Part shown: piece after piece, positions 35,171-44,437 of the stretch
How the letters are laid out: each line of letters opens with the position of its first letter
How positions within the stretch are numbered: the first letter of the stretch is position 1
Source of the DNA: Lewinellaceae bacterium
GTDB lineage: Bacteria > Bacteroidota > Bacteroidia > Chitinophagales > Saprospiraceae
Reading direction: 5' to 3'
Assembly (NCBI GenBank): GCA_020636025.1
Contig: JACJYQ010000008.1
Location: 372,001-436,000, forward strand
DNA: 64,000 nt
The notes under the pieces: generated by a model
The model's database searches: none
What the model was told of the DNA's origin: nothing
The model's input: the letters and a program-made list of their open reading frames with translations, nothing else
Position numbers and translations under genes: made by a program

Positions 35171-35980
35171 CTAAAATCTGTGATAAACCATCGCCGCCGG
35201 AGTAATTCCCAACACCGGATGCCATTCCGAGCCCACATCGATGGAAGTCCCGTTGTTAAGTCGCAAGCCAAGCCCAAAAGTCATTCTGGCTACATTGCCT
35301 GCTCTTGTGCCGAGTCGTATGGCGAACATCTGAGAAGGACGATATTCAATTCCCATTTTCATCTGAAGTGGTCGCTCCAGGTCCTTCTCCGTTTCCAGGC
35401 TTAATAAAAACAGGTCGCTGGGTTGCCAACTGGCGCCTATTCGCAATATGGTTGGCGCAAGATAATCACCAATTTGCTGCTGCAACGGATTCTGAATTTT
35501 GGCGCCGATCCATACTTCGGGAAGAGCATGTGCCAGAATGCCAATGGAGAAGCCGGCGGCGGTGTTGCTGCCATATTCATTGGCTGAGCTGTGCATAAGT
35601 TGTGCCGTACCACCCAGGTAGAATTTTTCTCCCAATTGCCGGCCATAGGAAAGTTCGAAACGCTGCTCTCGGTATAATTCTGTGGCAGAGTGTAAAACAG
35701 ATACGGCAGCGCCCCCACTTTTGCCTATTCCCAGAATCCCCTGAAAATGTGCAGATTGCCAACCAGAAATCGTGTAGGGAATGGCTGTGCCGGCCATCAA
35801 TTGTAATTTTGGACTTTTCCCAAGCTGAGCCTCATTTCCAATACCTGTTGAAAGTCCTGACAAGGCCACGTTTGCTCCACCCATTCCCATGGCAGCGGCA
35901 TTATCAAAAGGCCGCATGAAAACCTGGGCATTAACAGAAAGGGAAATAAACGCCAGACAAAACAGGAAGAAGTGCTTCAT
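35171..35980 (-). CDS. PorV/PorQ-like outer-membrane beta-barrel protein
   Basis: A 269-residue protein with a signal peptide ending SVNAQ and amphipathic beta-strand alternation throughout, ending in HRF with a terminal aromatic. The N-terminal AAAMGMGGANVAL stretch is typical of the PorV/PorQ/UPF0164 group of outer-membrane proteins, some of which are type IX secretion accessories. Shorter than PorV itself (about 390), closer to PorQ-size barrels. Its role is inferred from family only. The 250-nt gap upstream of the SIR2-like gene (34920-35170) shows no gene; it holds an AATCTGTG-type repeated phrase at 35149-35180. Confidence 0.7.
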   Translation of the reverse strand: MKHFFLFCLAFISLSVNAQVFMRPFDNAAAMGMGGANVALSGLSTGIGNEAQLGKSPKLQLMAGTAIPYTISGWQSAHFQGILGIGKSGGAAVSVLHSATELYREQRFELSYGRQLGEKFYLGGTAQLMHSSANEYGSNTAAGFSIGILAHALPEVWIGAKIQNPLQQQIGDYLAPTILRIGASWQPSDLFLLSLETEKDLERPLQMKMGIEYRPSQMFAIRLGTRAGNVARMTFGLGLRLNNGTSIDVGSEWHPVLGITPAAMVYHRF

Positions 35981-36049
35981 AGTGGAATTTGGTCAACTCA
36001 TTATTTGTTGAAAATCTGTGACTCAGTTTGGTCCAAGTTAGCGTTTATG

Positions 36050-37246
36050 CTATGAAGGGAACCCGTTTTCGCGCGTGATTTTTTCGTAAAATTCTCCGGC
36101 TTTGGTCATTTTCCGTTCCATGGTATCAAAATTTACCTCAACAAGTCCAAACCGATAGGATGGACCAAGATGCCATTCAAAATTATCTAAGGTACTCCAG
36201 TGGATATACCCTTTTAGATCAATTCCCTTTTCGATGGCTGCATGACACACTTCCAGGTAGTCTTTTATGGCTGAAATGCGCTTTTCCTGATCACTGGTGC
36301 AAAGGCCATTTTCTGTGATGATGATGGGTTTCCTAAATTGTTCGTGAAAATCTTCAAGTATTTCTGCCAATCCTTCCGGCCGATAAATCCACATGTCATC
36401 ATGGGGCAATTGATTCTTTTCCAGAAAGTCTTTCTGTGATATGGCGTCTATCGGGAATGGATTGAATAGCACGTGTGCATAATAACTCAAGCCCCAAAAA
36501 TCTACCTGATCGAATGTCCAGGCAGCCCGGTGGATAAACCACCGCCGCACATAAGCTGCTACCAGATTGCCTAACAGGTTGGTGCCTTTGAAACTGGCTG
36601 TGTTTAAGGAAATACCAATGGGCGCATCAGATTTTTGGCGGATCAGGTGAAACAAAATATCATGGGCGCGCCCCATATTTCTAAGCGCTCTGTTTGCAAC
36701 CCAAAGCTTCCCTTTCTTTTTAGGAGGAAAATTGCCCAACACATAAGCGTTGAGTGCATACACATTTGGCTCATTGAAGGTATTCCAATACCCGACATAC
36801 TTACCAAAGTACCGAATGCACTTTTCTGCATAATCCAGGAAAGCAGGTAAATTATCTTCATTGGAGAATGCTCCTTTTTCTTCGAACCAAATCGGGTGAG
36901 CAAAATGGTGGAACACAAACATTAATTGCATTCCTATTGATTCTAGCTTGTCAAAAAGCTCCTGATACTCCCGAATCACCTCCTGATCAAATTCTGCAAA
37001 TGCTTGCGTTTGCAAGCGAGCCCAGTCAACGCTGCAGCGGTAAATGGTACCAAATCTGCTGATCAGGTCGGCATCCTCCAGGCGGTGTTTTTCGTGATCG
37101 GTGGTTCTTTCAAAAATCGCTCCGTCAAGTGCCTTAGTGCCTCTCCATGAATGCGCAGAAGCGGTTTCCACCTGAGCGAATGCGGTGGAAGTTCCCCAAA
37201 AAAAGTCGGGAGGAAAGTTGAATTGGTGCCCGGTTTTAGTAGACAA
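36050..37246 (-). CDS. Glycoside hydrolase family 1 beta-glycosidase
   Basis: Cytoplasmic retaining beta-glucosidase/galactosidase type enzyme of 398 residues, slightly shorter than the usual 440-470. The acid/base E159 is in TFNEPNVY and the nucleophile E312 in ITENGL. The N-terminal FPPDFFWGTSTAFAQVE is the family 1 signature with Ala-Phe replacing the usual SAYQ. There is no signal peptide. It starts one base after the stop of the sodium symporter gene, so the two form an operon: the symporter probably imports a glucoside or disaccharide which this enzyme hydrolyses. Confidence 0.92.
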   Translation of the reverse strand: MSTKTGHQFNFPPDFFWGTSTAFAQVETASAHSWRGTKALDGAIFERTTDHEKHRLEDADLISRFGTIYRCSVDWARLQTQAFAEFDQEVIREYQELFDKLESIGMQLMFVFHHFAHPIWFEEKGAFSNEDNLPAFLDYAEKCIRYFGKYVGYWNTFNEPNVYALNAYVLGNFPPKKKGKLWVANRALRNMGRAHDILFHLIRQKSDAPIGISLNTASFKGTNLLGNLVAAYVRRWFIHRAAWTFDQVDFWGLSYYAHVLFNPFPIDAISQKDFLEKNQLPHDDMWIYRPEGLAEILEDFHEQFRKPIIITENGLCTSDQEKRISAIKDYLEVCHAAIEKGIDLKGYIHWSTLDNFEWHLGPSYRFGLVEVNFDTMERKMTKAGEFYEKITRENGFPS

Positions 37247-37247
37247 T

Positions 37248-38798
37248 TTATATGCTATTCAAATCACTATCTAATTCTTCATTTGAGTCCCTGAAAGAAA
37301 TGGCCCAAAGTCCGAATGCTGTAATCAGGCCATTTATCAAAATGGTCAGAAAACCAACATCCAGCCAGTTTTTACAGGACACCTCAACCAAAAAAGTCAA
37401 AACTGGAGCCAACACACAAACTGCCGGAACGAACTTGTCTCGCAGTTTAAGTTTGGTAAACAAACCAAATGTAAACAATCCAAGCAATGGACCATATGTA
37501 TAACCGGCAATTTTAAAAATGAGTACAATAACCGCATCGCTGCTGACAGCATTCAAAAAGCGAATGATGAAAATGAACACCACTGAAAACATTAAGTGAA
37601 CCAGAGTCCTTGTCTTTTGCTGGGCCTTCTCTATTTTTTTTTCATGTGCCACCCGGTCTTCCTCATAAATAAATTGCTGTTCTGTAGTTGCTTTCTTTTC
37701 AAAATTGAGGAAATCCACACAAAAGCTTGTCGTAAGGGCTGTTAGTGCCGAATCACTGCTGGCATAAGTACTGGCGATAAGTCCCAGAATGAAGAATATA
37801 CCGGCTGCGGCATCAAGGTGGTTAAAAGCAATTTGTGGGTACAAATGGTCTGTTCTGGCAGGTACTTCCAATCCAATGGATCCGGCATACATATATAAAA
37901 GGGCGCCAAGCACAAGGAAAAGAAAGTTAATGACCACCAGGTAAATACAAAACACAAACATGTTTTTCTGGGCCGAACGGATATCCACACATGCCAGATT
38001 TTTCTGCATTAGATCCTGATCGAGGCCCGTCATAGTGATGGCTACCAGTGCGCCACCAATAAACTGTTTTACAAAATGATTCGGGTTGCCAAGAAAATCG
38101 TCAAAGAAGAACATTTGCCCATAGCGTCCATCCATGACCGTTGGAATGATATCGCCTAAACCGAGATGCAGCGCTTTCCCGATTGTTACTACAGTAAAAA
38201 ATAACGCCGCCAGAAAAAAGGTGGTCATTATCGTATCGGTCCAGATAATTGTTTTTAAACCTCCTTTAAACGTATAGACGTATATCAATGCCATCATCAA
38301 CGTTACTGTAAGTGGAAAAGGCACCCCTAAAGGGCCAAATACAAACATTTGTAACACACTGGCCGCCAGGAACATACGCGCTGCAGACCCCAAAGTCCGT
38401 GAGAGCAAAAAGAAGGCTGAACCGGTTTTGTAAGACCAATGCCCAAATCGTTTTTCCAGATACCCATAAATTGAGGTAAGATTCAGGCGATAATACATAG
38501 GCATGAGGACTAGGGCGATAAATAAATATCCAACCAGGTAACCCAGTACCATTTGCATATAGGAAAAGGCCATATTCAAGCCTGATCCACCTACTTTGCC
38601 CGGAACACTGATAAATGTCACGCCGCTTATACTGGTTCCAATCATGGCGTATGCCACTACCAACCAGGGTACTTTTTTATTGGCTAGAAAAAAACCTTTG
38701 TTGCCAACATTTCTGCCGGTAAACCAGGCTACACCTAGCAGCAAGGCGAAATAGAGAATTAAAACGATTAATACGTGGGTGGGTGTGAGATGTGCCAT
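37248..38798 (-). CDS. Sodium:solute symporter (SSS family)
   Basis: A 516-residue inner-membrane transporter with about 13 hydrophobic helices and the SSS family look: IGTSISGVTFISVPGK in helix 1-2, SSDSALTALTTSF in the sodium-site helix region, and a charged cytoplasmic loop near 385-415. It couples Na+ influx to uptake of a small solute; partnership with the adjacent family 1 glycosidase suggests a sugar, similar to Na+/glucose-type members. A TAGATTTG promoter box lies 38-45 nt upstream, so it heads the operon. Confidence 0.92.
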   Translation of the reverse strand: MAHLTPTHVLIVLILYFALLLGVAWFTGRNVGNKGFFLANKKVPWLVVAYAMIGTSISGVTFISVPGKVGGSGLNMAFSYMQMVLGYLVGYLFIALVLMPMYYRLNLTSIYGYLEKRFGHWSYKTGSAFFLLSRTLGSAARMFLAASVLQMFVFGPLGVPFPLTVTLMMALIYVYTFKGGLKTIIWTDTIMTTFFLAALFFTVVTIGKALHLGLGDIIPTVMDGRYGQMFFFDDFLGNPNHFVKQFIGGALVAITMTGLDQDLMQKNLACVDIRSAQKNMFVFCIYLVVINFLFLVLGALLYMYAGSIGLEVPARTDHLYPQIAFNHLDAAAGIFFILGLIASTYASSDSALTALTTSFCVDFLNFEKKATTEQQFIYEEDRVAHEKKIEKAQQKTRTLVHLMFSVVFIFIIRFLNAVSSDAVIVLIFKIAGYTYGPLLGLFTFGLFTKLKLRDKFVPAVCVLAPVLTFLVEVSCKNWLDVGFLTILINGLITAFGLWAISFRDSNEELDSDLNSI

Positions 38799-38835
38799 GT
38801 ATAGCCTTGAGAGATGGGCGGGGATTATTTTGCGG

Positions 38836-38843
38836 CAAATCTA
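38836..38843 (-). promoter_or_regulatory. Candidate -7 promoter box (TAGATTTG)
   Basis: Minus-strand TAGATTTG followed by C, upstream of the symporter start at 38798. Confidence 0.5.
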
Positions 38844-38867
38844 CGTGAAATGATCGTTTAGGGAAAT

Positions 38868-38900
38868 AAAAAAGCCGTTTTCTCCTGAAAGAAGACGGCT
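38868..38900 (-). terminator. Intrinsic terminator after the small TonB-N-like gene
   Basis: The stem AGCCGTCTTCT / AGAAAACGGCT (one mismatch/wobble) is followed on the minus strand by a run of six T. It lies 34 nt after the stop of the gene at 38935, supporting that this short gene is transcribed. Confidence 0.75.
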
Positions 38901-38934
38901 ATATGGCAAAATTTTCAGAGTTGTACAGGGGGGA

Positions 38935-39141
38935 CTAGGTGCCGATACTGGCTGCCTTGGTCTGAGGCTTGGTTGCGGATTTGTTCAAATTCACCTTAAC
39001 CGGTTTTTCAAGACTGGACGATTCTTTGTCGGCCATTTGGAAATATAGCAAGGCTCCAAGCCCCAGGTGAAGTCCAATGGCGAATATGGTGGCAAAAGTG
39101 CGCGTCCGACGTTCGTTTCTTTCGATCATGTAGTTGTTCAT
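38935..39141 (-). CDS. Small single-pass membrane protein (TonB N-terminus-like)
   Basis: 68 residues: a basic N-terminus (NERRTRT), one transmembrane helix (about 16-36) and a Lys/Ser/Pro-containing tail ending in KAASIGT. The arrangement resembles the N-terminal anchor of TonB-type energy transducers, without the proline-rich region or C-terminal domain. It may be a small stand-alone protein or a truncated tonB. A terminator follows immediately, which argues for a functional short gene. Confidence 0.55.
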   Translation of the reverse strand: MNNYMIERNERRTRTFATIFAIGLHLGLGALLYFQMADKESSSLEKPVKVNLNKSATKPQTKAASIGT

Positions 39142-39251
39142 AGCGGAGGAATTTACGGTTAATGGCTTTGAAACACGAAACGTAAACGCCAGGGCTAAAA
39201 AAAATAGTTTCCGCTGAAAACTAAATATTTGTTAAAATTTATCTATATATC

Positions 39252-39800
39252 TTAATTGTTCCATACATCCAGCAGGCCTTCCGGCAATTCCATATACACA
39301 ATCCTTTGTAAATCATCTACTTCTGAAATGAGCGAATCGTTAAGAGGAATGAGTACATCTTTCCCTTTGTATTTCATAAATGCCATTTCCTGCTGGGGCA
39401 TTTCCAGGACTTCATCTATGGGCCCGATTTCGCCAAGCGATTTATCCAGTATGGTATATCCAACGAGCTTTTCATATTGCAGACTTTCATCCGGTACTTC
39501 AAATTCCCGCTCATTTTCTGACAGAACATCCTGTTCACGCAAAAAAACATCGCGGTGTTGCAGCGCCTGAGCAGCGTCCCGGGTACTTACTTCTTCCAGT
39601 TCCAGGATCATTTCCCCTTTACCTCTCAGGTTTTTGATAAAGTAGGGGATGTACATGCCTTTGAACTCAATGAATATGCGTTCAGTTTTCAGAAAATCCT
39701 CCAGATACTGATCCAGAATGGAAATTTTGATCTCACCGGTTATCCCGTGTGCTTTTCGGGTGCGACCGATGTTGACATATTGCTGTTCTTTCTTTGACAT
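39252..39800 (-). CDS. rimM: 16S rRNA processing protein RimM
   Basis: A 182-residue ribosome maturation factor acting on the 30S subunit head. The N-terminal RimM beta-barrel (VNIGRTRKAHGITGEIKI, about 8-25) is followed by the PRC-barrel domain (LVGYTILDKSLGEIGPI, from about 110). It usually pairs with rpsP, but here the upstream neighbour is a lipoprotein gene, 12 nt away on the same strand, so the ribosomal partner lies elsewhere. Confidence 0.93.
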   Translation of the reverse strand: MSKKEQQYVNIGRTRKAHGITGEIKISILDQYLEDFLKTERIFIEFKGMYIPYFIKNLRGKGEMILELEEVSTRDAAQALQHRDVFLREQDVLSENEREFEVPDESLQYEKLVGYTILDKSLGEIGPIDEVLEMPQQEMAFMKYKGKDVLIPLNDSLISEVDDLQRIVYMELPEGLLDVWNN

Positions 39801-39812
39801 AAATTAACCTGT

Positions 39813-40589
39813 TCAATTGTACTCCAATACCACCTGACGGAGTATGTATCCTTTTTCTGCTTTTTGTTCCCAGGGTATGCTTGTACAGTCTGTTGGTATC
39901 GGAATCTGGTTGCAGTATTGAGAATCAAGTATCCACTGTTCCTTTTTTACCAGACCAATATGCTTGGCATACCAGGCCCGGGAAAAACGTCTTTCGATTA
40001 CGTTGTTATCGTCTGCCTCGGTAATTACCAGTGTAGAATCGAAGGTAAACTGTCCAATCTGGCAAATCACATCAATGGAATCTACTGAATAATCCCAGTT
40101 TTTAAAAGGCCGGATTCTTTCTCCTGCAATCTCAATTTCACGCTCTTTATCGATCCAGAGGTTGCCATCCCAATTGCTGCGGCTGTCCATGGGAAATATC
40201 ATCTTTAAAAACCGAAGGTTCATTTCTGTAAGAATAGCCTGCCCTGTTGAACTACTGGCGCTGCTTATAAATTTCAATTGCCAGGGGGCGTTCAATGCCT
40301 TTCGCTCGTAGTGTTCAATGGTAAAAAGTAAATTTCCTGCATTATCCGTAAGTGTATCAGCCACAAGTTCTTTTACGAAGGTAGTAGTAGAATCTACCTT
40401 AATACCGCCGCTGACCGGGTCATATATCAAGCTGTCTGTTTGGTAAACCACATAATGCCCGGGATGAAGAGGAAAGTAATCAACTTGACTCTCATCAAAC
40501 GGTTCCGGGTTTAAAATCTGTCGCTCACAACCCATTCCAAGCAGAAGCGCTGACAATACAATGAACCGTGTGTTGAGCAGTATATTCAT
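39813..40589 (-). CDS. Lipoprotein, unknown function, upstream of rimM
   Basis: A 258-residue lipoprotein with a signal peptide ending LGMGC. The mature part begins with a proline-containing linker and then beta-rich sequence (DYFPLHPGHYVVYQTDS, a recurring opening in uncharacterised Bacteroidota lipoproteins). No catalytic motif. It is probably co-transcribed with rimM and possibly with rfbC 21 nt upstream. Confidence 0.8.
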   Translation of the reverse strand: MNILLNTRFIVLSALLLGMGCERQILNPEPFDESQVDYFPLHPGHYVVYQTDSLIYDPVSGGIKVDSTTTFVKELVADTLTDNAGNLLFTIEHYERKALNAPWQLKFISSASSSTGQAILTEMNLRFLKMIFPMDSRSNWDGNLWIDKEREIEIAGERIRPFKNWDYSVDSIDVICQIGQFTFDSTLVITEADDNNVIERRFSRAWYAKHIGLVKKEQWILDSQYCNQIPIPTDCTSIPWEQKAEKGYILRQVVLEYN

Positions 40590-40610
40590 ATAGATGATTA
40601 TAAGATAACA

Positions 40611-41159
40611 TTATTCAACCGGCAAATGATCACCAAAATTCGGCAAAGCCAGGTCTTTGTCTGAAACCAACACCTTTGATAGGTCAAATTGCCAGTTTAT
40701 ACCCAATTTGTGATCGTCGAAACGAATACCGCCTTCGTGTTTTTGGGAGTAATAATTATCGCACTTATAGAAAAACTCTGCAGTTTCACTCAACACAATG
40801 TACCCATGCGCGAAGCCCCGGGGTACAAATAACTGCTTTTTATTTTCTGCAGATAACAGAATGGAGTACCACTGACCGTAAGCAGGAGAGTTTTTTCTCA
40901 GATCAACCACCACATCCAGTACTTCACCTTCGATTACCCTCACCAATTTTGCCTGGGCCATTTCACCGCTTTGATAATGCAGGCCTCTTAATACTCCCCT
41001 CACCGACCTTGCCTGATTGTCCTGTACGAAAATCGGACTCTTATCAGTTTCTGCCCAGGTAAGGCGATTGTAGCTTTCAAAGAAATAACCTCTGGAATCA
41101 GTAAATACTTGTGGTTCAAATATGATCAGGTCAGGAATTGATGTATGCTGAAAAGGCAT
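40611..41159 (-). CDS. rfbC: dTDP-4-dehydrorhamnose 3,5-epimerase
   Basis: A 182-residue cupin-fold enzyme making dTDP-4-dehydro-L-rhamnose for surface polysaccharides. The catalytic base H61 is in LRGLHYQ, and the conserved KLVRVIEGEVLDVVVDLR and PRGFAHGY segments are present. Full length. No other rhamnose genes adjoin, but it stands divergent from a group that includes a polysaccharide polymerase-like gene. Confidence 0.95.
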   Translation of the reverse strand: MPFQHTSIPDLIIFEPQVFTDSRGYFFESYNRLTWAETDKSPIFVQDNQARSVRGVLRGLHYQSGEMAQAKLVRVIEGEVLDVVVDLRKNSPAYGQWYSILLSAENKKQLFVPRGFAHGYIVLSETAEFFYKCDNYYSQKHEGGIRFDDHKLGINWQFDLSKVLVSDKDLALPNFGDHLPVE

Positions 41160-41337
41160 GGTGGTGAAGTTCGTCAGGTGTATGGTCTTGCTTTAATTGG
41201 TTTTCAGGTCACAAAGAACTGGAAAAAGCCTGATTTAAACTGGCTGGTAGTAAAGCTTTCGTTGAAGGTAATTGTTGAAAGCACCCAAATGTGACGCCTA
41301 TTTCCGACCTTAGCCCTTGTATTAAAATTCAGACTCT

Positions 41338-42324
41338 GTGCTTCAGTTATTCCGAAATATTCAGTTTACCACTGCTATTACACTTGCTGTTTATGTTGTG
41401 TTATTGCATTGGGCCGCACTTAGTGGCCAGTTGACAGCTAATGCTGACATGCAAGACTCTGGATTACTGTACACCAGCTTGTTTGGTTGGCTGAGCAAGG
41501 AGGCATTCTGGTCAGCTTTATATGCTTGTATTTTGGTCTATATACAGGCTTTATTGGCAAACCGGCTTGCAGATGAATTCAGGATTTTAGCAGACAGAAG
41601 CTGGCTGCCTGGTATGGCCTATGCATTGGTTGTAAGTGCTTTGCCTGATTTTCAGTTCTTTTCAGCACCACTTGTTGCAGCCACCTTTGTTATCCTGTCG
41701 CTGAGAAAAATATTTCAGACCTACAAGTCGCCTAAGAGCCCTGTTTTGGTATTTGATGCATCGCTATGGATGGCAGTTAGTTGCTTGTTTTACCCAAAAG
41801 CGCTTTTGTTATTAATAGCTGTTTACCTCGGTATTGGCATATTCAGAAGCTGGAACTTTCGCGATCAGATTGCTTTTGCAGCTGGGGTGTTTGTGCCATT
41901 ATTTCTTGCCTGGGTAGGGTATTTCTGGTTCGACATGGGTGGTGAATTCAGGGCAGCACAATTTGGTAATCTGTATGGACTGTTCAGGTTTGACATGCGT
42001 ACTGATGCTGTTTTTATGATCAAAGCAGCCATACTGATTCTGATATTTCTGATCTTGATGGTTAACTACGGAACTTTTGCCCGGGTGAAAGCCATGCAAA
42101 CCCAGAAGTGTGTTTCGGTCTTGTTCTGGTGTTTGCTGGTAAGTGCACTTATTGTGTTATTGAGGCCAGAATGGCGTTGGGAAGCCTTTGCCCTGACGGC
42201 CGCACCAATCGGCATTTTCCTGGGAATGGCATTTCAGGAAATGAGATCCGGCTTGGCAGAATTGCTGCATATAATCATACTTGGATTGATCGTTTTACTC
42301 CAATACCCCATCCTGGCACTATGA
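41338..42324 (+). CDS. DUF6427-like polytopic membrane protein
   Basis: 328 residues with about ten hydrophobic helices and the overall look of the Bacteroidota-specific DUF6427 group (LLYTSLFGWLSKEAF and LFGIRLDM-type segments). Function unknown; it is often found near cell-surface or nucleotide-salvage genes. The start is GTG at 41338, because no ATG lies upstream of the first helix. Its stop overlaps the start of a 37-codon gene (ATGA at 42321-42324). Confidence 0.75.
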   Translation: MLQLFRNIQFTTAITLAVYVVLLHWAALSGQLTANADMQDSGLLYTSLFGWLSKEAFWSALYACILVYIQALLANRLADEFRILADRSWLPGMAYALVVSALPDFQFFSAPLVAATFVILSLRKIFQTYKSPKSPVLVFDASLWMAVSCLFYPKALLLLIAVYLGIGIFRSWNFRDQIAFAAGVFVPLFLAWVGYFWFDMGGEFRAAQFGNLYGLFRFDMRTDAVFMIKAAILILIFLILMVNYGTFARVKAMQTQKCVSVLFWCLLVSALIVLLRPEWRWEAFALTAAPIGIFLGMAFQEMRSGLAELLHIIILGLIVLLQYPILAL

Positions 42325-42434
42325 TCAAACCGGAATCTGACATATCATCCTATAACCGATTTATTGAAAGAATGATGCACGTTGTCATCATCGCCACACT
42401 GTTGGGCATTTGTCTGAAAGTGTTGCTTTTTTAA
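42321..42434 (+). CDS. 37-residue single-pass membrane peptide
   Basis: A short frame starting at the ATG of an ATGA overlap with the preceding gene and ending two bases before the start of the next one. It encodes a hydrophilic N-terminus (MIKPESDISSYNRF) and one hydrophobic helix (HVVIIATLLGICLKVLLF). Similar small single-helix genes follow DUF6427 genes in other Bacteroidota. The tight packing on both sides makes translation likely; function unknown. Confidence 0.6.
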   Translation: MIKPESDISSYNRFIERMMHVVIIATLLGICLKVLLF

Positions 42435-42436
42435 CT

Positions 42437-43921
42437 ATGGAGGACTTGTTTGAACCCAGGAAAAACTCGGGGTTCGGTAAACTAAAGAACTGGCTGGAAA
42501 TTCAATCGGGTGGCCGTCAATTGGGCAATCCACTGATGCTCGCGTTATTATTACTCGCCACATTACCAGTTTCCTATTTTTTGTCAACCCTGGGTCTGAA
42601 ACTGAGTGTGGTAGCTTTCTCAGCACTGATCAGTCTGCCACTGGTTGCCTTCTGTCTTTTCAACATTCCTTTTGCCATTGGCCTGATGATCTTCACAGCC
42701 TTTGCGCTGCCGTTCCTGCTTAAATTTACTTCTCTACCCTTAGGAACATTGCTTGATTTGCTGATACTGCTTAGCGGGCTCGGCATCCTGCTGCGTCAAA
42801 TAAAGGAAAGAGACTGGTCGTTTGCCAGGCACCCATTGAGTTATATGGTGCTTGTGTGGCTTTTTTACAATACCATTCAAGTATTAAATCCAGAGGCGCA
42901 ATCCAGAGTTGCCTGGCTGTATACTGTTAGAAGTGTGGCTGTCCAACAGGTTGTTTTTTTCATTGCTGCCTATGCCTTAAAAAGCCGACTTAAGCTCTCA
43001 CTCAACATACTAAAATTCATCATGGCGCTTTGTTTTATAAGTGCCTTGTATGGTTTAAAGCAGCAATTTTTTGGCTTTAGTCAGATGGAAACCGCCTGGA
43101 TGATGGCGGATGAACTCCGCTATCAATTGTATTACCAGTGGGGTTTGTTCCGCATCCCGTCTTTTTGTTATGACCCGACCACCTTTGGGATTCTGATGGC
43201 CTGTTTTGCCGTTTTTTGTGCTGCCCTGATAATCGGACCAAGCTCCAACGTGCAAAAGATTCTGCTTGGCATCATGCTCCTTTGCTCTTTATGGGCAATG
43301 GCTTATACAGGTACGCGAACAGCGTTCGGACTCGTACCCATTGGAGCAGCTTTTTTTGCAGGTCTGATTATGAGCAAAAGGGTATTAATCATCGGAGGAA
43401 TGTTGGCATTGCTGGGTACGGCATTTGTGTTGAAATCTACCAGTAGCGGCGTGATTTACAGGATACAGTCAGCCTTCAAGCCCAGCTCGGATGCTTCCAT
43501 GAACCTGAGACTGGAGAACCAAAAGAAGATTCAACCATTGATTCAGAGCAAGCCATTTGGTATGGGTTTAGGAAGTTGCGGGGTATGGGGCAAACGCTTC
43601 AATCCCGATTCGCCGCTGGCAGATTTTCCACATGATTCGAGTTTTGTGAGAATGGGCGTTGAACTTGGCTGGATAGGACTGCTTTTATACACGCTGTTTC
43701 ACTACGTTGTCCTCCGAACCGGTTTGTACTATTTTGTCCGATGTAGGGATCCATTTATCAAATCGCTGTATGCCGGAATTACCACCTGGTGTTTTATGCT
43801 GGCAGTTGCCTGTTACTTTCAGGAGGCCATTCTTCAATTGCCAATGAATGTACTGTACAATGTGTTTTTGGGCATGCTGGTTACCTTGAAAAACTTTGAC
43901 CCTGTGTTTCAAAAAACATAA
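42437..43921 (+). CDS. O-antigen ligase/polymerase-like membrane protein
   Basis: About 494 residues with 12 or so transmembrane helices and a large loop containing MNLRLENQKKIQPLI and GMGLGSCGVWG, the layout of the Wzy/WaaL (O-antigen ligase-like) family. It would polymerise or transfer surface polysaccharide units at the periplasmic face. The ATG at 42437 comes two bases after the small gene's stop; the longer frame from TTG at 42410 would overlap it and is less likely. Likely operon with the two preceding genes. Confidence 0.82.
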   Translation: MEDLFEPRKNSGFGKLKNWLEIQSGGRQLGNPLMLALLLLATLPVSYFLSTLGLKLSVVAFSALISLPLVAFCLFNIPFAIGLMIFTAFALPFLLKFTSLPLGTLLDLLILLSGLGILLRQIKERDWSFARHPLSYMVLVWLFYNTIQVLNPEAQSRVAWLYTVRSVAVQQVVFFIAAYALKSRLKLSLNILKFIMALCFISALYGLKQQFFGFSQMETAWMMADELRYQLYYQWGLFRIPSFCYDPTTFGILMACFAVFCAALIIGPSSNVQKILLGIMLLCSLWAMAYTGTRTAFGLVPIGAAFFAGLIMSKRVLIIGGMLALLGTAFVLKSTSSGVIYRIQSAFKPSSDASMNLRLENQKKIQPLIQSKPFGMGLGSCGVWGKRFNPDSPLADFPHDSSFVRMGVELGWIGLLLYTLFHYVVLRTGLYYFVRCRDPFIKSLYAGITTWCFMLAVACYFQEAILQLPMNVLYNVFLGMLVTLKNFDPVFQKT

Positions 43922-43992
43922 AACAATACCAACCATCGTATAAAATCATTATCAAATTAGCCAATTATCAAATTAGCTAATTAAAAACGCCC

Positions 43993-44000
43993 TACTTTTG
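43993..44000 (+). promoter_or_regulatory. Candidate -7 promoter box for divIC (TACTTTTG)
   Basis: TACTTTTG, 20-27 nt upstream of the start at 44020. It is preceded by two copies of ATCAAATTAG, 16 nt apart (43951-43976). Confidence 0.5.
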
Positions 44001-44019
44001 GGCTTTAAATAAAAGCATC

Positions 44020-44337
44020 ATGGCTATTCCTAGCAATCCCTGGCAGTCAATGTGGTCGCGATTACCGAAACCCCTGCAAAATCGCTATTACCTGACGCTG
44101 GTGGTATTTTTATTTATCCTGGTATTTCTGGACAGACACAGTTTATGGACGCAATGGAGACTTTACAGAGCTCACGACCGTCTTGAACAGGACTGCAAAT
44201 TTTACGAGGAAAAAATAAAGGAAGCAAGAGAAGAAGCAGAGGATTTTGAACGGACGAAGGAGAAATATGCCAGAGAACACTACTACATGAAACGTTCTAA
44301 TGAGGATGTTTACATCATTCAGGAAGAAGGAAAATAA
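44020..44337 (+). CDS. FtsB/DivIC-family septum formation protein
   Basis: A 105-residue bitopic protein: a short cytoplasmic N-terminus, one transmembrane helix (about 24-40) and a periplasmic coiled coil (about 45-85) followed by AREHYYMKRSNEDVYII, the characteristic C-terminal segment of DivIC/FtsB. It links FtsL and FtsQ in the divisome. It precedes sucD by 100 nt with its own promoter box. Confidence 0.9.
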   Translation: MAIPSNPWQSMWSRLPKPLQNRYYLTLVVFLFILVFLDRHSLWTQWRLYRAHDRLEQDCKFYEEKIKEAREEAEDFERTKEKYAREHYYMKRSNEDVYIIQEEGK

Positions 44338-44437
44338 ATACCATATCATTCAACTGACACACCGCGAAACCACAATCCTGGAATCGTATTGAGATCAGAA
44401 TTTCACCATCCAAATCACATTAATCACCTTACTATTA

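Noticed and set aside
35149..36030. Possible small RNA from AATCTGTG-type repeats
   Set aside because: The phrases are short and scattered, without promoter plus terminator arrangement.
42108..42434. 108-codon frame containing the small membrane peptide
   Set aside because: The first two thirds lie in another frame of the DUF6427-like gene and look random; only the part from the ATG at 42321 looks like a gene.
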